A stretch of DNA of 64,000 nucleotides from a bacterium. GTDB taxonomy: Bacteria > Bacillota > Bacilli > Lactobacillales > Streptococcaceae. Shown here piece after piece: positions 16,157 to 24,987 of this stretch. A model generated the notes under the pieces. That model saw only the letters and a program-made list of their open reading frames with translations, made no database searches and was not told the origin of the DNA. The stretch is taken from contig CAJNCJ010000002.1 of assembly GCA_905221235.1 (NCBI GenBank), positions 1-64,000 of the forward strand. Direction: 5' to 3'. Each line of letters starts with the position of its first letter. Position 1 is the stretch's first letter. Made by a program: the position numbers and the translations under genes.

Positions 16157-16723
16157 CTAGTTCATTTCTTTAAAGGCTGCTTCCGCATCCGCATTGCTGA
16201 TAACACCAAATTGAATCTTTCCAATCTTTCCTTGGCTATCAATTAGATATTCTGTAGGAATGCTTCGAATTTGATAAGCTTGGAAGGTGGTTGCTTTGGT
16301 ATCATAAAGAACAGGGATATCCTTATAACCTTGTTCTTGGAACCATTGTGGGAATTGCTCAACAGTTTTTTCTCCTTGAATACCCGGTGCAATAACACTA
16401 AGAATTTCGAAATCACGATCTGATTTTGTCGCTAGTTCCATCAACTCTGGCATACTTTTCTTACATGGACCACACCAGGAAGCCCAAAACTTCAAGTAAA
16501 CTTTTTTACCCTTATAATCAGATAACTTAACTTCTTTACCATCCATGGATTGCAAGGTAAAGTCTGGAGCCTCTTTTCCAACAGCAATCTGTTGTACAGG
16601 CGTTTGTTGCTGTTGTTTTGGGGTTTGTTCTGGTGCTTGAGTCTTTTTAGTCTCTTCCTCCCCGCAAGCCATTAAAACGACTAATGACAAGAGGCTTAAG
16701 CCAGCAAACATTACTTTTTTCAT
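16157..16723 (-). CDS. Extracytoplasmic thioredoxin-like lipoprotein (TlpA/ResA type)
   Basis: A signal peptide with lipobox (LVVLMAC, lipidated Cys at about residue 20) is followed by a Gln/Pro-rich spacer and a TlpA-type thioredoxin fold with the active site WCGPC. It would sit on the outer face of the membrane and pass electrons to surface proteins. The cognate donor CcdA is encoded 11 bases upstream, so this is a two-gene redox module. Pneumococcal equivalents (Etrx proteins) are known to reduce extracellular methionine sulfoxide reductase; no msr gene lies next to it here. The substrate is therefore inferred. Confidence 0.88.
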   Translation of the reverse strand: MKKVMFAGLSLLSLVVLMACGEEETKKTQAPEQTPKQQQQTPVQQIAVGKEAPDFTLQSMDGKEVKLSDYKGKKVYLKFWASWCGPCKKSMPELMELATKSDRDFEILSVIAPGIQGEKTVEQFPQWFQEQGYKDIPVLYDTKATTFQAYQIRSIPTEYLIDSQGKIGKIQFGVISNADAEAAFKEMN

Positions 16724-16734
16724 CTTTTTCTCCT

Positions 16735-17442
16735 TTATTCAAAAATTCCAGCTAGAACATTTACTTGTCCTAAGATTAACAAAATTCCCATTAAAATAAT
16801 GAGGAAACCACCAATTTTCTTCAGTAGCATCATATGACGCTTGATTTTACTAAAATAAGGCATCACTACACCTGAAGCTAGAGCCAATACCAAGAAAGGA
16901 ATAGCCATCCCCAGAGTGTAAATAAGAGTATATATGGCTCCTTGCCAAGCCCCATTACCACCAGAAGCCGCAAGCGCTAAAACCGAACTCAAAACTGGAC
17001 CAATACAAGGCGTCCAACCAAAGCTAAAGGTAATACCAAGTAAAAATGCCGACCAATAACGATTGGCTTCTGATTTCTTAAAAGTAAAGCTTTTTTGAAC
17101 CTCTAATTTCTTAAAATGAAAAATTTCCATCTGGTGAAGTCCCAAAATGATAATAATTGTTCCCATAACATATCGAAACCAATTTGCATAGAGAATATTA
17201 CCAAAGTAACCAGCACCAAATCCTAGAATAAAGAAAATAAGAGAAATGCCTGCGATAAAGCAAAGAGTTCGAATCAAGCCGGACCAGGCAACTTTTCTAC
17301 CAAGCAAAGAAAAACTTTTTGCGCTTTCCTGATCATCCAATAAAATTCCAGTATAAACTGGTAACAGAGGAAAAATACAGGGGGAAAAGAAGGACAAGAC
17401 CCCTGCTAAAAAAACGGAGATTGAAAATACTAGCGTTTCCAA
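16735..17442 (-). CDS. Cytochrome c biogenesis protein CcdA
   Basis: This is an integral membrane protein of 235 residues with six hydrophobic segments. It carries two conserved cysteines in FFSPCIFPLLP and FGWTPCIGPVL, which relay electrons from cytosolic thioredoxin across the membrane. Its partner is the thioredoxin lipoprotein encoded immediately downstream. In streptococci, which lack c-type cytochromes, CcdA serves extracellular thiol repair. A candidate promoter (TTGATA and TACAAT, wide spacing) lies in 17475-17515. Confidence 0.9.
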   Translation of the reverse strand: METLVFSISVFLAGVLSFFSPCIFPLLPVYTGILLDDQESAKSFSLLGRKVAWSGLIRTLCFIAGISLIFFILGFGAGYFGNILYANWFRYVMGTIIIILGLHQMEIFHFKKLEVQKSFTFKKSEANRYWSAFLLGITFSFGWTPCIGPVLSSVLALAASGGNGAWQGAIYTLIYTLGMAIPFLVLALASGVVMPYFSKIKRHMMLLKKIGGFLIILMGILLILGQVNVLAGIFE

Positions 17443-17646
17443 TAAAGAACCAACTTTCTTAAGAATTTAAACCTATTGTACTATAAATGTTAAAATTTGT
17501 ATCAAGTTTGCTACGGTTAACTGTTTTTATCATTATATTATATGAAACAAACTCTTTAATAATACACTATGTTTTCTAAAACTTAGAAATTGATTTGAAT
17601 TTCTCAATCAAGTTGTTCAGTTTTTTCATTTCACTATAGATAAAAG

Positions 17647-17690
17647 AAAAAATTGAAGAAAATTGTCCAAAGAGCCACTTTTTCTTCAAT
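17647..17690 (-). terminator. Terminator of the murA-map operon
   Basis: On the minus strand a stem ATTGAAGAAAA/TTTTCTTCAAT is followed by a T-run, shortly after the map stop codon. Confidence 0.75.
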
Positions 17691-17705
17691 CTGTTTTTAA
17701 TTATT

Positions 17706-18566
17706 TTAATAAGTTCCTTCTTCACCTTGGCTAGTCAAGATAACAGGTCCATCTTTCGTAATCACGAATTGGTGTTCATACTGACATGACAATCCACCAT
17801 CGATGGTTTTATGTGCCCAACCAGTCTTCATATCTGTATCAATCTCCCAGTCACCTGTATTGATCATTGGTTCGATAGTCAGTACCATGCCTTCACGAAG
17901 ACGAAGTCCACGTCCTGCAATACCATAGTTAGGAACCATTGGTTCTTCATGCATAGTTGGTCCAACACCATGACCAACCAAATCACGCACTACCCCGTAA
18001 CCACGACTTTCAGCGTATTCTTGAATAGCCGCACCGATATCACCGATACGATTTCCAACGACAGCTTGCTCAATCCCTTTGTACATAGCTTCTTTGGTTA
18101 CATCCATCAAGTTTTTCACTTCTTCGGACGGTGTACCTACAGCATAAGCCCAACATGAGTCTGCTAAACCACCAGAATAGCTCTGAGTGTATTTCTTCAT
18201 TTGTTCCACATTGTTGAAATTTAATTTTGAGACATTCAGGTCAGATTTGGCAATAGGACCTCCCAAAACCATATCAACTTTGAGCAAATCACCATCTTTC
18301 AAGATATAATGACGAGGGAAAGCGTGAGCAACTTCATCGTTAAGAGAGCAGCAGGTAGCATAAGGATAGTCCATCATGGCACCGTCGACCCCAATCTGAA
18401 GCGGAAGGAAATTTTCTTCCTTACAACGACGGCGAACGTATTCTTCAACTTCCCACATATCTACACCAGGCTTAATCAAATCACGTAAGCCGATATGAAT
18501 ACTTGCTAGAAAATCTCCAGCCTTGTCCATAGCTTCGATTTCACGAGCTGATTTTAATGTTATCAT
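17706..18566 (-). CDS. map: Methionine aminopeptidase, type I
   Basis: The enzyme removes the initiator methionine from nascent proteins in the cytosol. The start TLKSAREIEAMDKAGDFLASI and the pita-bread fold motifs are clear: GHGVGPTMHEEP for a metal-binding histidine region, TIEPMIN for the glutamate ligand, and CQYEHQFVI at the end. The protein has 286 residues, longer than the roughly 250 of E. coli MetAP because of an insert around residues 110-150 (YTQSYSGGLADSCW) that is normal in streptococci. It is the last gene of the operon with murA, the GNAT gene and spxR, 15 bases after spxR. Confidence 0.93.
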   Translation of the reverse strand: MITLKSAREIEAMDKAGDFLASIHIGLRDLIKPGVDMWEVEEYVRRRCKEENFLPLQIGVDGAMMDYPYATCCSLNDEVAHAFPRHYILKDGDLLKVDMVLGGPIAKSDLNVSKLNFNNVEQMKKYTQSYSGGLADSCWAYAVGTPSEEVKNLMDVTKEAMYKGIEQAVVGNRIGDIGAAIQEYAESRGYGVVRDLVGHGVGPTMHEEPMVPNYGIAGRGLRLREGMVLTIEPMINTGDWEIDTDMKTGWAHKTIDGGLSCQYEHQFVITKDGPVILTSQGEEGTY

Positions 18567-18581
18567 CTTTTCTCCTAGTTT

Positions 18582-19859
18582 CTAATTAATTTTAACGGTC
18601 ACATTTGCTTTGGAAACAATCTGATGACCGTGATAAATATCGTAATCAATAATAGCTGACCGTCTCGTATGATGGATGATGCGTGCTTGAATGCGCAGTA
18701 TATCATCAATCTGAACAGCCTGCAAAAAGTAGATCAGCATCTGCTCGATAATGAGATTGCGACCACTATTTACAACTAAATCTTGGGTCATGTGAGTCAA
18801 GATTTCTGCCAATACGCCGTTAGCCAAAACACCATTTTTCTCAAGCATAAAGGGCTCAACTGTAATGACGACCTCATCATGGTGATAAGAGAGTTTTTGT
18901 CCAATCTGCTCAGAAAAAGTTGGTAGAGCCGAAACTTGGGAACGACTCATTTTCTCCATGACATCTCGTCGTGTCACAACTCCAAGCAAGGTTTGATTAT
19001 TCCGAACAACCGGTACCATTTCAAAGTCTTCAGCAATCATCCGTTGACTCACATTGGCAATATTTGTCGATAATCCAACCCAAAATAGACTACGCGACAT
19101 GACCTTGTCAATTGTGGTACTTGGTGACTTATCACCAGCGTCTCTCATGGTTACAACTCCAACAACAACCTGATGTTGATTGATAACTGGGAAACGACTG
19201 CTACGATTCTTACGAACTAAGTCCAAATAATCTTTAACGGTGTCGGTCTCTCTCAGAAAACCATACTCATGACTCGGACGATAAAGTTTCTCAACTGTCA
19301 GAATATCCGTCTTAATTTGAACATTTGACAAGGCTTTATTGATCATGGTTGCGACGGTGAAAGTATCATGCTTGCTTCTTAAAACAGGAATTCCTTTTTG
19401 ATTGGCCAGTTTAAGAACATCATCATGAACATGAAATCCACCTGTAACCAAAACTGCATTTTCATTTTCAAGTGCTAACAGTTGGATACGGGTACGGTCT
19501 CCGACAATCAAGAGCCCCCCATCGTGAAGGTAAGACAAAATATTTTGTTCAGTCATAGCACCGATTGAAAACTTACTAAATTCTCTCTCTAAACCTTCTT
19601 GCCCAGCTAGAACCTCAGAAGAAGTCACTTCTGCAATCTCAGCAAAGGTTAATCTTTCAATAGCAACTTTCTGAGATTTGACGCGGATTGTTCCACTTCT
19701 AGGACGGGTCTCCACAATTCCACGGTTTTCAGCTTCCTTGATAGCGCGATAAGCCGTTCCATCACTGACTCCCAGATGGTTGGAAATACTACGAACACTA
19801 ACCCTTTTACCTACTGGTAATTCCTCCAAATAGCTTAGAATTTCCTGATGCTTACTCAT
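18582..19859 (-). CDS. spxR: HTH-DRTGG-CBS-hotdog regulatory protein (SpxR-like)
   Basis: The domains in order are an N-terminal winged helix (residues 1-60), a DRTGG-like domain (65-185, with VTGGFHVHDDVL), a pair of CBS domains (about 195-310, with VVGVVTMRDAG and LLGVVTRRDVM) and a C-terminal hotdog fold (about 325-425). The architecture matches B. subtilis YtoI and pneumococcal SpxR, a positive regulator of pyruvate oxidase spxB; CBS domains probably sense an adenine nucleotide. It overlaps the GNAT gene by eight bases, so translation is coupled. The symbol rests on domain order and genomic context. Confidence 0.75.
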   Translation of the reverse strand: MSKHQEILSYLEELPVGKRVSVRSISNHLGVSDGTAYRAIKEAENRGIVETRPRSGTIRVKSQKVAIERLTFAEIAEVTSSEVLAGQEGLEREFSKFSIGAMTEQNILSYLHDGGLLIVGDRTRIQLLALENENAVLVTGGFHVHDDVLKLANQKGIPVLRSKHDTFTVATMINKALSNVQIKTDILTVEKLYRPSHEYGFLRETDTVKDYLDLVRKNRSSRFPVINQHQVVVGVVTMRDAGDKSPSTTIDKVMSRSLFWVGLSTNIANVSQRMIAEDFEMVPVVRNNQTLLGVVTRRDVMEKMSRSQVSALPTFSEQIGQKLSYHHDEVVITVEPFMLEKNGVLANGVLAEILTHMTQDLVVNSGRNLIIEQMLIYFLQAVQIDDILRIQARIIHHTRRSAIIDYDIYHGHQIVSKANVTVKIN

Positions 19860-20409
19860 TGAATTCTCCTTTTACATACCGAAATTCAAGATAATCCCGC
19901 ATTTTTCTTGTGTAGCGATCACTTCCCTTAAACTGACGGAACAAACTAAATCCAGCTTTAAGAGCAACCTTTTGACTTGCTTCATTTTCGAGGTGGGTAA
20001 TAATGGACAATTGTTTTAAACCAAATTCCTCAAAAGAAAGTTGGCAAAGTTTTTTAACAATCTCTGTCATAAATCCTTGCGACCAAGCATCTTTTCTCAA
20101 AAAATAGCCAAGTTCTGCTTCTTTTTTAATTTCATCTAGCTTCTCAAACTTAATTGAACCAATCATTTGTTCAGTTTTCTTATCACAAATAGCCCATACT
20201 CCTAAAGGAACCTTCATAAAATAATTGGCCAGTGCATATTGACTTTCTTCCAGACTTGCCTGAGTTGGGAAAATAAATTGTAAATTTTCAGGATTTGAAG
20301 CTATCTCATGGAAGTCTTGATTATCACTAAAAAAGAAAGGACGCAAATACAAGCGATCCGTTTCAAAAAAAGAAAACATTGCTAATTTGGTCCAAATATT
20401 CATAAACAC
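19852..20409 (-). CDS. GNAT-family N-acetyltransferase (RimJ/RimL type)
   Basis: The 185-residue protein carries the RimJ/RimL-type fold: RLYLRPFFFSDNQDFHEIA at the start, then FEKLDEIKKEAELGYFL and the acetyl-CoA-binding stretch AWSQGFMTEIVKKL. HLENEASQKVALKAGF supplies the C-terminal conserved block. Members acetylate ribosomal proteins, other N-termini or small molecules, and the acceptor is unknown here. It is the second gene of the murA operon, nine bases after murA and overlapping spxR. Confidence 0.85.
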   Translation of the reverse strand: MFMNIWTKLAMFSFFETDRLYLRPFFFSDNQDFHEIASNPENLQFIFPTQASLEESQYALANYFMKVPLGVWAICDKKTEQMIGSIKFEKLDEIKKEAELGYFLRKDAWSQGFMTEIVKKLCQLSFEEFGLKQLSIITHLENEASQKVALKAGFSLFRQFKGSDRYTRKMRDYLEFRYVKGEFNE

Positions 20410-20418
20410 CTCTACGGT

Positions 20419-21678
20419 TTAATCCTCAACAAGTCTAATATCCGCTCCTAGATTACGTAATTTTTCGATAATATCAGAATAACCACGTAAGATAAACTCG
20501 ATATTGGTAATTTCAGTTTGTCCCTCGGCCATCAAGCCAGCAATAACTAAAGCTGCACCAGCTCTCAGGTCAGTTGCTTTAACACTTGCCCCACGCAAAT
20601 CACGTCCACCTGTATACAAAATATGACCATTTGTTGTCGAAATGTCCGCATCCATCTTTGCTAGTTCAAAAACATGATTTACACGTTTTTCGTAAATCGT
20701 ATCAACAATTGTACCACGACCATTCGCTCTTAGTAAAAGAGGGGTAATCGGTTGTTGCAAATCGGTAGCAAAACCTGGGTAAGGAGCCGTCTTAATATTG
20801 ATTGCTTTCAAATTAGACTGCTCTTCGACAAAAATACTATCTTCAGATACAGTCATTCTCACTCCCATTTCTTCCAGCTTAGCAATAAATCCTTCTAGGT
20901 GTTCGTAAAGAACATTATTTATACGAATCCCCTTGCCGACTGCAGCAGCTAAGGAAATATATGTTCCAGCTTCAATGCGGTCTGGAATCACCTGATGACG
21001 TGTTCCATGTAATCTGTCAACACCATCAATAATGATGATATTAGTTCCTGCACCGCGGATGTGAGCTCCCATATTATTCAAGAGGGTAGCTACATCAATA
21101 ATTTCAGGTTCACGGGCTGCATTTTCAATAATGGTACGACCATTTGCTTTAACCGCAGCAATCATCGTATTGATCGTTGCCCCTACACTAACCGTATCCA
21201 TGTAAATACTTGCACCATGAAGTCCTGTATCTTTAGCAGATAACTTCATGTTATCTCCCTCGTAGCTAACAGTGGCACCCATAGCTTCAAACGCCTTAAG
21301 GTGTAGGTCAATCGGACGAGGACCAAGATCACATCCTCCCGGTAGACCAACTGTCGCTTCACCAAAACGGCCTAAGAGGCTCCCATAAAAATAATAAGAG
21401 GCACGAAGACTGTTAATTTTACCATAAGGCATTGGAATATTTTGAACACCTCTTGGATCAATCTCCAAGACATCGTCATAACGCTTAACAGTAGCTCCCA
21501 TCAATTCCATAATTTCGACAAGACTGGCTACATCCGAAATATCTGGAACACAATCCAAAGTCACCACATCATCAGCCAATATAATAGCTGGAATTAAGGC
21601 CACAACACTATTTTTAGCACCACTAATAGTAATTTCACCTTGCAGTGGTAATCCACCATTGATAACAATTTTTCTCAT
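20419..21678 (-). CDS. murA: UDP-N-acetylglucosamine 1-carboxyvinyltransferase (MurA)
   Basis: MurA transfers enolpyruvate from PEP to UDP-GlcNAc, the first committed step of peptidoglycan synthesis in the cytosol. The sequence shows [16 protein letters not shown] at the N-terminus and the catalytic loop [16 protein letters not shown] with the fosfomycin-reactive Cys. It also has [12 protein letters not shown] and the C-terminal [12 protein letters not shown]. The length of 419 residues is typical. Streptococci normally carry two MurA paralogues, and which one this is cannot be stated with certainty. It leads a four-gene operon ending with map. Confidence 0.92.
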   Translation of the reverse strand: MRKIVINGGLPLQGEITISGAKNSVVALIPAIILADDVVTLDCVPDISDVASLVEIMELMGATVKRYDDVLEIDPRGVQNIPMPYGKINSLRASYYFYGSLLGRFGEATVGLPGGCDLGPRPIDLHLKAFEAMGATVSYEGDNMKLSAKDTGLHGASIYMDTVSVGATINTMIAAVKANGRTIIENAAREPEIIDVATLLNNMGAHIRGAGTNIIIIDGVDRLHGTRHQVIPDRIEAGTYISLAAAVGKGIRINNVLYEHLEGFIAKLEEMGVRMTVSEDSIFVEEQSNLKAINIKTAPYPGFATDLQQPITPLLLRANGRGTIVDTIYEKRVNHVFELAKMDADISTTNGHILYTGGRDLRGASVKATDLRAGAALVIAGLMAEGQTEITNIEFILRGYSDIIEKLRNLGADIRLVED

Positions 21679-21728
21679 TCTAAGTTTTTAATACTCTTTC
21701 AAGATTTCTAATAAGGTCTTTAAAATAA

Positions 21729-21734
21729 ATTATA
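21729..21734 (-). promoter_or_regulatory. Extended -10 box of the murA operon
   Basis: The minus strand reads TGATATAAT (TATAAT at 21729-21734), an extended -10 about 50 bases before murA. Confidence 0.5.
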
Positions 21735-21759
21735 TCATAAATGTAACCTTTTTTCCATC

Positions 21760-22195
21760 CTTTTCAATTTTATTGGATAGTAAGCAATAAATAGGATTAA
21801 GTTGAAAGGTTGAGTCCATATTTTATGAAACATCTTTTGATACTAAAAAAGCCTAAATTAAGAATTATAAAATACCCCAAAAATTAGATTTTCTATGTCT
21901 AACTTTTGAGGTATCGTTCAACTATAGAAATAATAGTCTTTTGGGGTGTTAATACTATGCGGAAATCAAAAACAACTCATGTCTGTGTCACCTTACAGAT
22001 AATCTACTACTGACCTTCTCATCTCTATATTCAATTGCAAATAGTCGTATTTACTTGACTCAGAGCAAACTTCCGAGTTTTTTATTAAGCATTGGAAGTG
22101 AGTTCTTTTTGATTCTCGTTCAGCAGGTTTTAAGACTTGTCCTATCCAGATAATATCTTTTCTGCAACCCACAATGACTAACAAATAGCTTTTCT
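21760..22195. other. Gene-free stretch with insertion-sequence relic
   Basis: No supported gene is seen between murA and lplA. The left part contains an inverted pair at 21878-21915 (ACCCCAAAAATTAGA and TCTAACTTTTGAGGT) and CTTTTGGGGTGTTAATACTATG near 21939. These resemble the left end of the IS3 element at 11783. The rest (21960-22195) is unrecognised, and a 63-codon minus frame there has no family or ribosome binding site. Confidence 0.45.
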
Positions 22196-23185
22196 TTACT
22201 CTACTACTGCTTCAGCGATTTCTTCACGGCTAATGCCAGCAAAGTAGCGTGTAATATCAATGGTTTCTAGGGCTTTAAGAACATCTTCGCGTTCGTATTT
22301 GACGCCACGAAGGACATCTTCTACAGCTGCAACATCTTCAATACCAAAGAAGTCACCATAAATCTTGATGTCTTGGATTTTTGATTCGGCGACATTAGCA
22401 AAGACTTCAACCTTACCACTGGTGAATTTTGTACCACGACGGACGTTAAATTCCGGTGATTTGCCGTAGTTCCAGTCCCAAGTACCAAACTTAGTATCCT
22501 TGATGTGATTGATTTCAGCCAATTCTTCTTCTGAAAAGACGTATTCAGTCATCTCTGGGTACTCTTTTTTCATGTATTCCAATAGCAAATCACGGAATTC
22601 TTCAACTGTGATTTTTTCTGGCAATTCATTGACAATATTGGTTACTCGGGCACGAACGGATTTCACACCTTTTGACTCAAATTTATCTTTTGAAACCTTG
22701 AGGGCGTTAGCAAGGACTGACAAATCAACATCAAAGAGCAAGCAACCGTGGTGCATGATACGGCCATTGATATATGCTTGGGCATTGCCACAGAATTTCT
22801 TGCCATCAATCTCTAAGTCATTACGACCTGTGAACTCAGCTTTAACACCGAGTTGAGCCAAGGTATTGATAACTGGAGTTGAGAAGCTCTTGAAGTCAAA
22901 GGCCTTGTTTTCATCTTCTTTTGAAATGATGGTGTAGTTAAGGTTGTTTAGATCGTGGTAAACAGCTCCACCACCACTGATACGGCGGACTACCTCAATG
23001 CCATTTTCTCGAACATAATCACGGTTGATTTCTTCGATAGTATTCTGGTGACGCCCTACAATGATAGATGGTTTGTTGATCCAAAGAAGGAAGATTTGAT
23101 CCTCATCAAGGAGGTGTTTAAAGGCATATTCTTCCAAGGCGATATTAAAGGCAGTGTCGTTTGAATGATTGATAATATATTTCAT
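22196..23185 (-). CDS. lplA: Lipoate-protein ligase A
   Basis: The enzyme activates free lipoate with ATP and attaches it to lipoyl domains. The signature RRISGGGAVYHDLNNLNY and the GRNDLEIDGKKFCGNAQ block are present, with a C-terminal accessory domain, giving the usual 329 residues. It lies directly after the dehydrogenase operon, whose E3 subunit carries the lipoyl domain, so that domain is its evident substrate. A hairpin separates it from the operon, so it may be transcribed by read-through. Confidence 0.92.
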   Translation of the reverse strand: MKYIINHSNDTAFNIALEEYAFKHLLDEDQIFLLWINKPSIIVGRHQNTIEEINRDYVRENGIEVVRRISGGGAVYHDLNNLNYTIISKEDENKAFDFKSFSTPVINTLAQLGVKAEFTGRNDLEIDGKKFCGNAQAYINGRIMHHGCLLFDVDLSVLANALKVSKDKFESKGVKSVRARVTNIVNELPEKITVEEFRDLLLEYMKKEYPEMTEYVFSEEELAEINHIKDTKFGTWDWNYGKSPEFNVRRGTKFTSGKVEVFANVAESKIQDIKIYGDFFGIEDVAAVEDVLRGVKYEREDVLKALETIDITRYFAGISREEIAEAVVE

Positions 23186-23200
23186 GATATCCCTTTATAC

Positions 23201-23232
23201 GATAGAGACTGGAAAAAATTCCAGTCTCTATC
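23201..23232 (-). terminator. Hairpin between lpd and lplA
   Basis: A perfect stem GATAGAGACTGGAA/TTCCAGTCTCTATC lies just after the dihydrolipoamide dehydrogenase gene. No long U-run follows on the minus strand, so it probably attenuates rather than blocks transcription into lplA; it could also protect the operon transcript 3' end. Confidence 0.55.
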
Positions 23233-23238
23233 TTCATT

Positions 23239-24942
23239 TTATTTTTTCTTAGGTGAATGGATGGCCATTCCTAGAACATCTGCAAATGCTTCATACATCA
23301 CTTCAGAGTAAGTTGGGTGTCCGTGGATAGTCTTCAGCATTTCTTCAACAGTGATTTCCATTTCGATAATGCTTGATGCCTCGTTAATCAATTCTGCGGC
23401 TGCAGGACCGATGATGTGAACACCAAGGATTTCTCCATATTTCTTATCTGCAATGACTTTTACGAAACCTTGAGCTGCATCTGATGCAATGGCACGACCG
23501 TTAGCAGCAAAGTTAAATTTACCGATGGCTACATCGTATTTCTCACGTGCTTGTTCTTCAGTCAGACCTACTGCTGCTACTTCAGGAAGAGTGTAGATGG
23601 CTGCAGGAGTCAAGTTCAACTTGGCAACAGCATGATTTCCTTTGAGGGCATTTTCAGCGGCAACTTCACCCATGCGGAAGGCTGCGTGCGCCAACATCTT
23701 AGTACCGTTGATGTCACCTGGAGCATAGATTCCTGGCACAGAAGTTTCCATGTATTCGTTGACCTTGATACGTCCACGATCCAATTCAAACTCAACATCG
23801 CCAATACCTTCAAGGTCTGGCACACGACCGATTGAAAGAAGAGCTTTGCTTGCGATGATATCGTCTTTTCCTTCAACCTTGATACGAAGTTGACCATTTT
23901 CCTCGATGATTTCTTGGAGTTTAGTGTCAGTTAAAATGGTCATACCTTTACGTTCAAGGATCAAGCGAAGATTCTTAGACACTTCCGCATCCATAGCTGG
24001 CACGATACGGTCCATCATTTCGATAACAGTCACTTTTGAACCAAATGTCATGAAGGCCTGACCGAGTTCGATACCGACAACCCCACCACCGATGATAACA
24101 AGACTTTCTGGAACTTCGTTCATTTCAAGAATGTCGTCACTGGTCATGACAAGTGAAGATTCCATACCAGGGACGTTAATCTTGCTAACTTTAGAACCAC
24201 CAGCAAGGATAATTTTCTTGGTTTCAAGCAATTCAGAACCATTTACCAAGACATTCTTATCTTTTGTGATTGTACCAATTCCCTTATGAACAGTAACTCC
24301 GTAACTACGAAGAAGACCTGCAACACCACCTACCAAGGTATTGACAACTTTAGATTTAGTTTCTAAAAGTTTGTCCATATCTACAGTGAAGTTTGGATTT
24401 TCGATGACAATACCACGGTTTGCTGCATGACCGATGTTTTCGATGATTTCAGCATTATGAAGGTAAGTCTTGGTAGGGATACAGCCACGGTTCAAGCAGG
24501 TTCCACCGAGTTCTGATTTCTCAACAAGGGCAACCTTACCACCGAGTTGAGCAGCTTTAATGGCTGCAACATAACCAGCAGGACCTCCACCAATCACAAC
24601 GATATCAAAAGCATCATCGCTCTTGCCATCATCGTTTGAGGCACTAGTTGCTGGCGTCGGGCTAGCTTCTGGCGTTGCTGCTCCAGCTGTTGGGATGTTT
24701 TCTCCTTCTTCTCCAAGGTAACCAATAACTTCTGTAACCGGAACTGTTTCCCCATCACCTTTAAGGATGGCAATCAAGTACCCATCTTCTTCAGCTTCCA
24801 ATTCCATGCTGACTTTATCAGTCATGATTTCCAAAAGGATTTCTCCTTCTTTTACAAATTCTCCGACTTTTTTATTCCATTGGACGATTTGTCCTTCTGT
24901 CATATCCACGCCGGCTTTTGGCATAATTACTTCTAAGGCCAT
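23239..24942 (-). CDS. lpdA: Dihydrolipoamide dehydrogenase with N-terminal lipoyl domain (E3)
   Basis: E3 reoxidises the lipoyl group and passes electrons to NAD+. Residues 1-80 form a lipoyl domain with the acceptor lysine in MTDKVSME (K43), followed by an Ala/Pro/Thr-rich linker. Residues 110-567 are the flavoprotein, with FAD motif IGGGPAGYVAA, redox disulfide GGTCLNRGCIPTK, NAD motif GGGVVGIELG and the C-terminal active-site HGHPTYSE. Carrying the lipoyl domain on E3 is known for pneumococcal DLDH and is unusual elsewhere. It is the last gene of the four-gene aco operon. Confidence 0.93.
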   Translation of the reverse strand: MALEVIMPKAGVDMTEGQIVQWNKKVGEFVKEGEILLEIMTDKVSMELEAEEDGYLIAILKGDGETVPVTEVIGYLGEEGENIPTAGAATPEASPTPATSASNDDGKSDDAFDIVVIGGGPAGYVAAIKAAQLGGKVALVEKSELGGTCLNRGCIPTKTYLHNAEIIENIGHAANRGIVIENPNFTVDMDKLLETKSKVVNTLVGGVAGLLRSYGVTVHKGIGTITKDKNVLVNGSELLETKKIILAGGSKVSKINVPGMESSLVMTSDDILEMNEVPESLVIIGGGVVGIELGQAFMTFGSKVTVIEMMDRIVPAMDAEVSKNLRLILERKGMTILTDTKLQEIIEENGQLRIKVEGKDDIIASKALLSIGRVPDLEGIGDVEFELDRGRIKVNEYMETSVPGIYAPGDINGTKMLAHAAFRMGEVAAENALKGNHAVAKLNLTPAAIYTLPEVAAVGLTEEQAREKYDVAIGKFNFAANGRAIASDAAQGFVKVIADKKYGEILGVHIIGPAAAELINEASSIIEMEITVEEMLKTIHGHPTYSEVMYEAFADVLGMAIHSPKKK

Positions 24943-24987
24943 GTCTTCCTTCCTTTATCTATATCTTTAAAATGAATACTCTTGTTC

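Noticed and set aside
21993..22184. Minus-strand 63-codon open frame beside lplA
   Set aside because: It lacks a ribosome binding site and any recognised motif, and sits in a gene-free stretch with IS relics.
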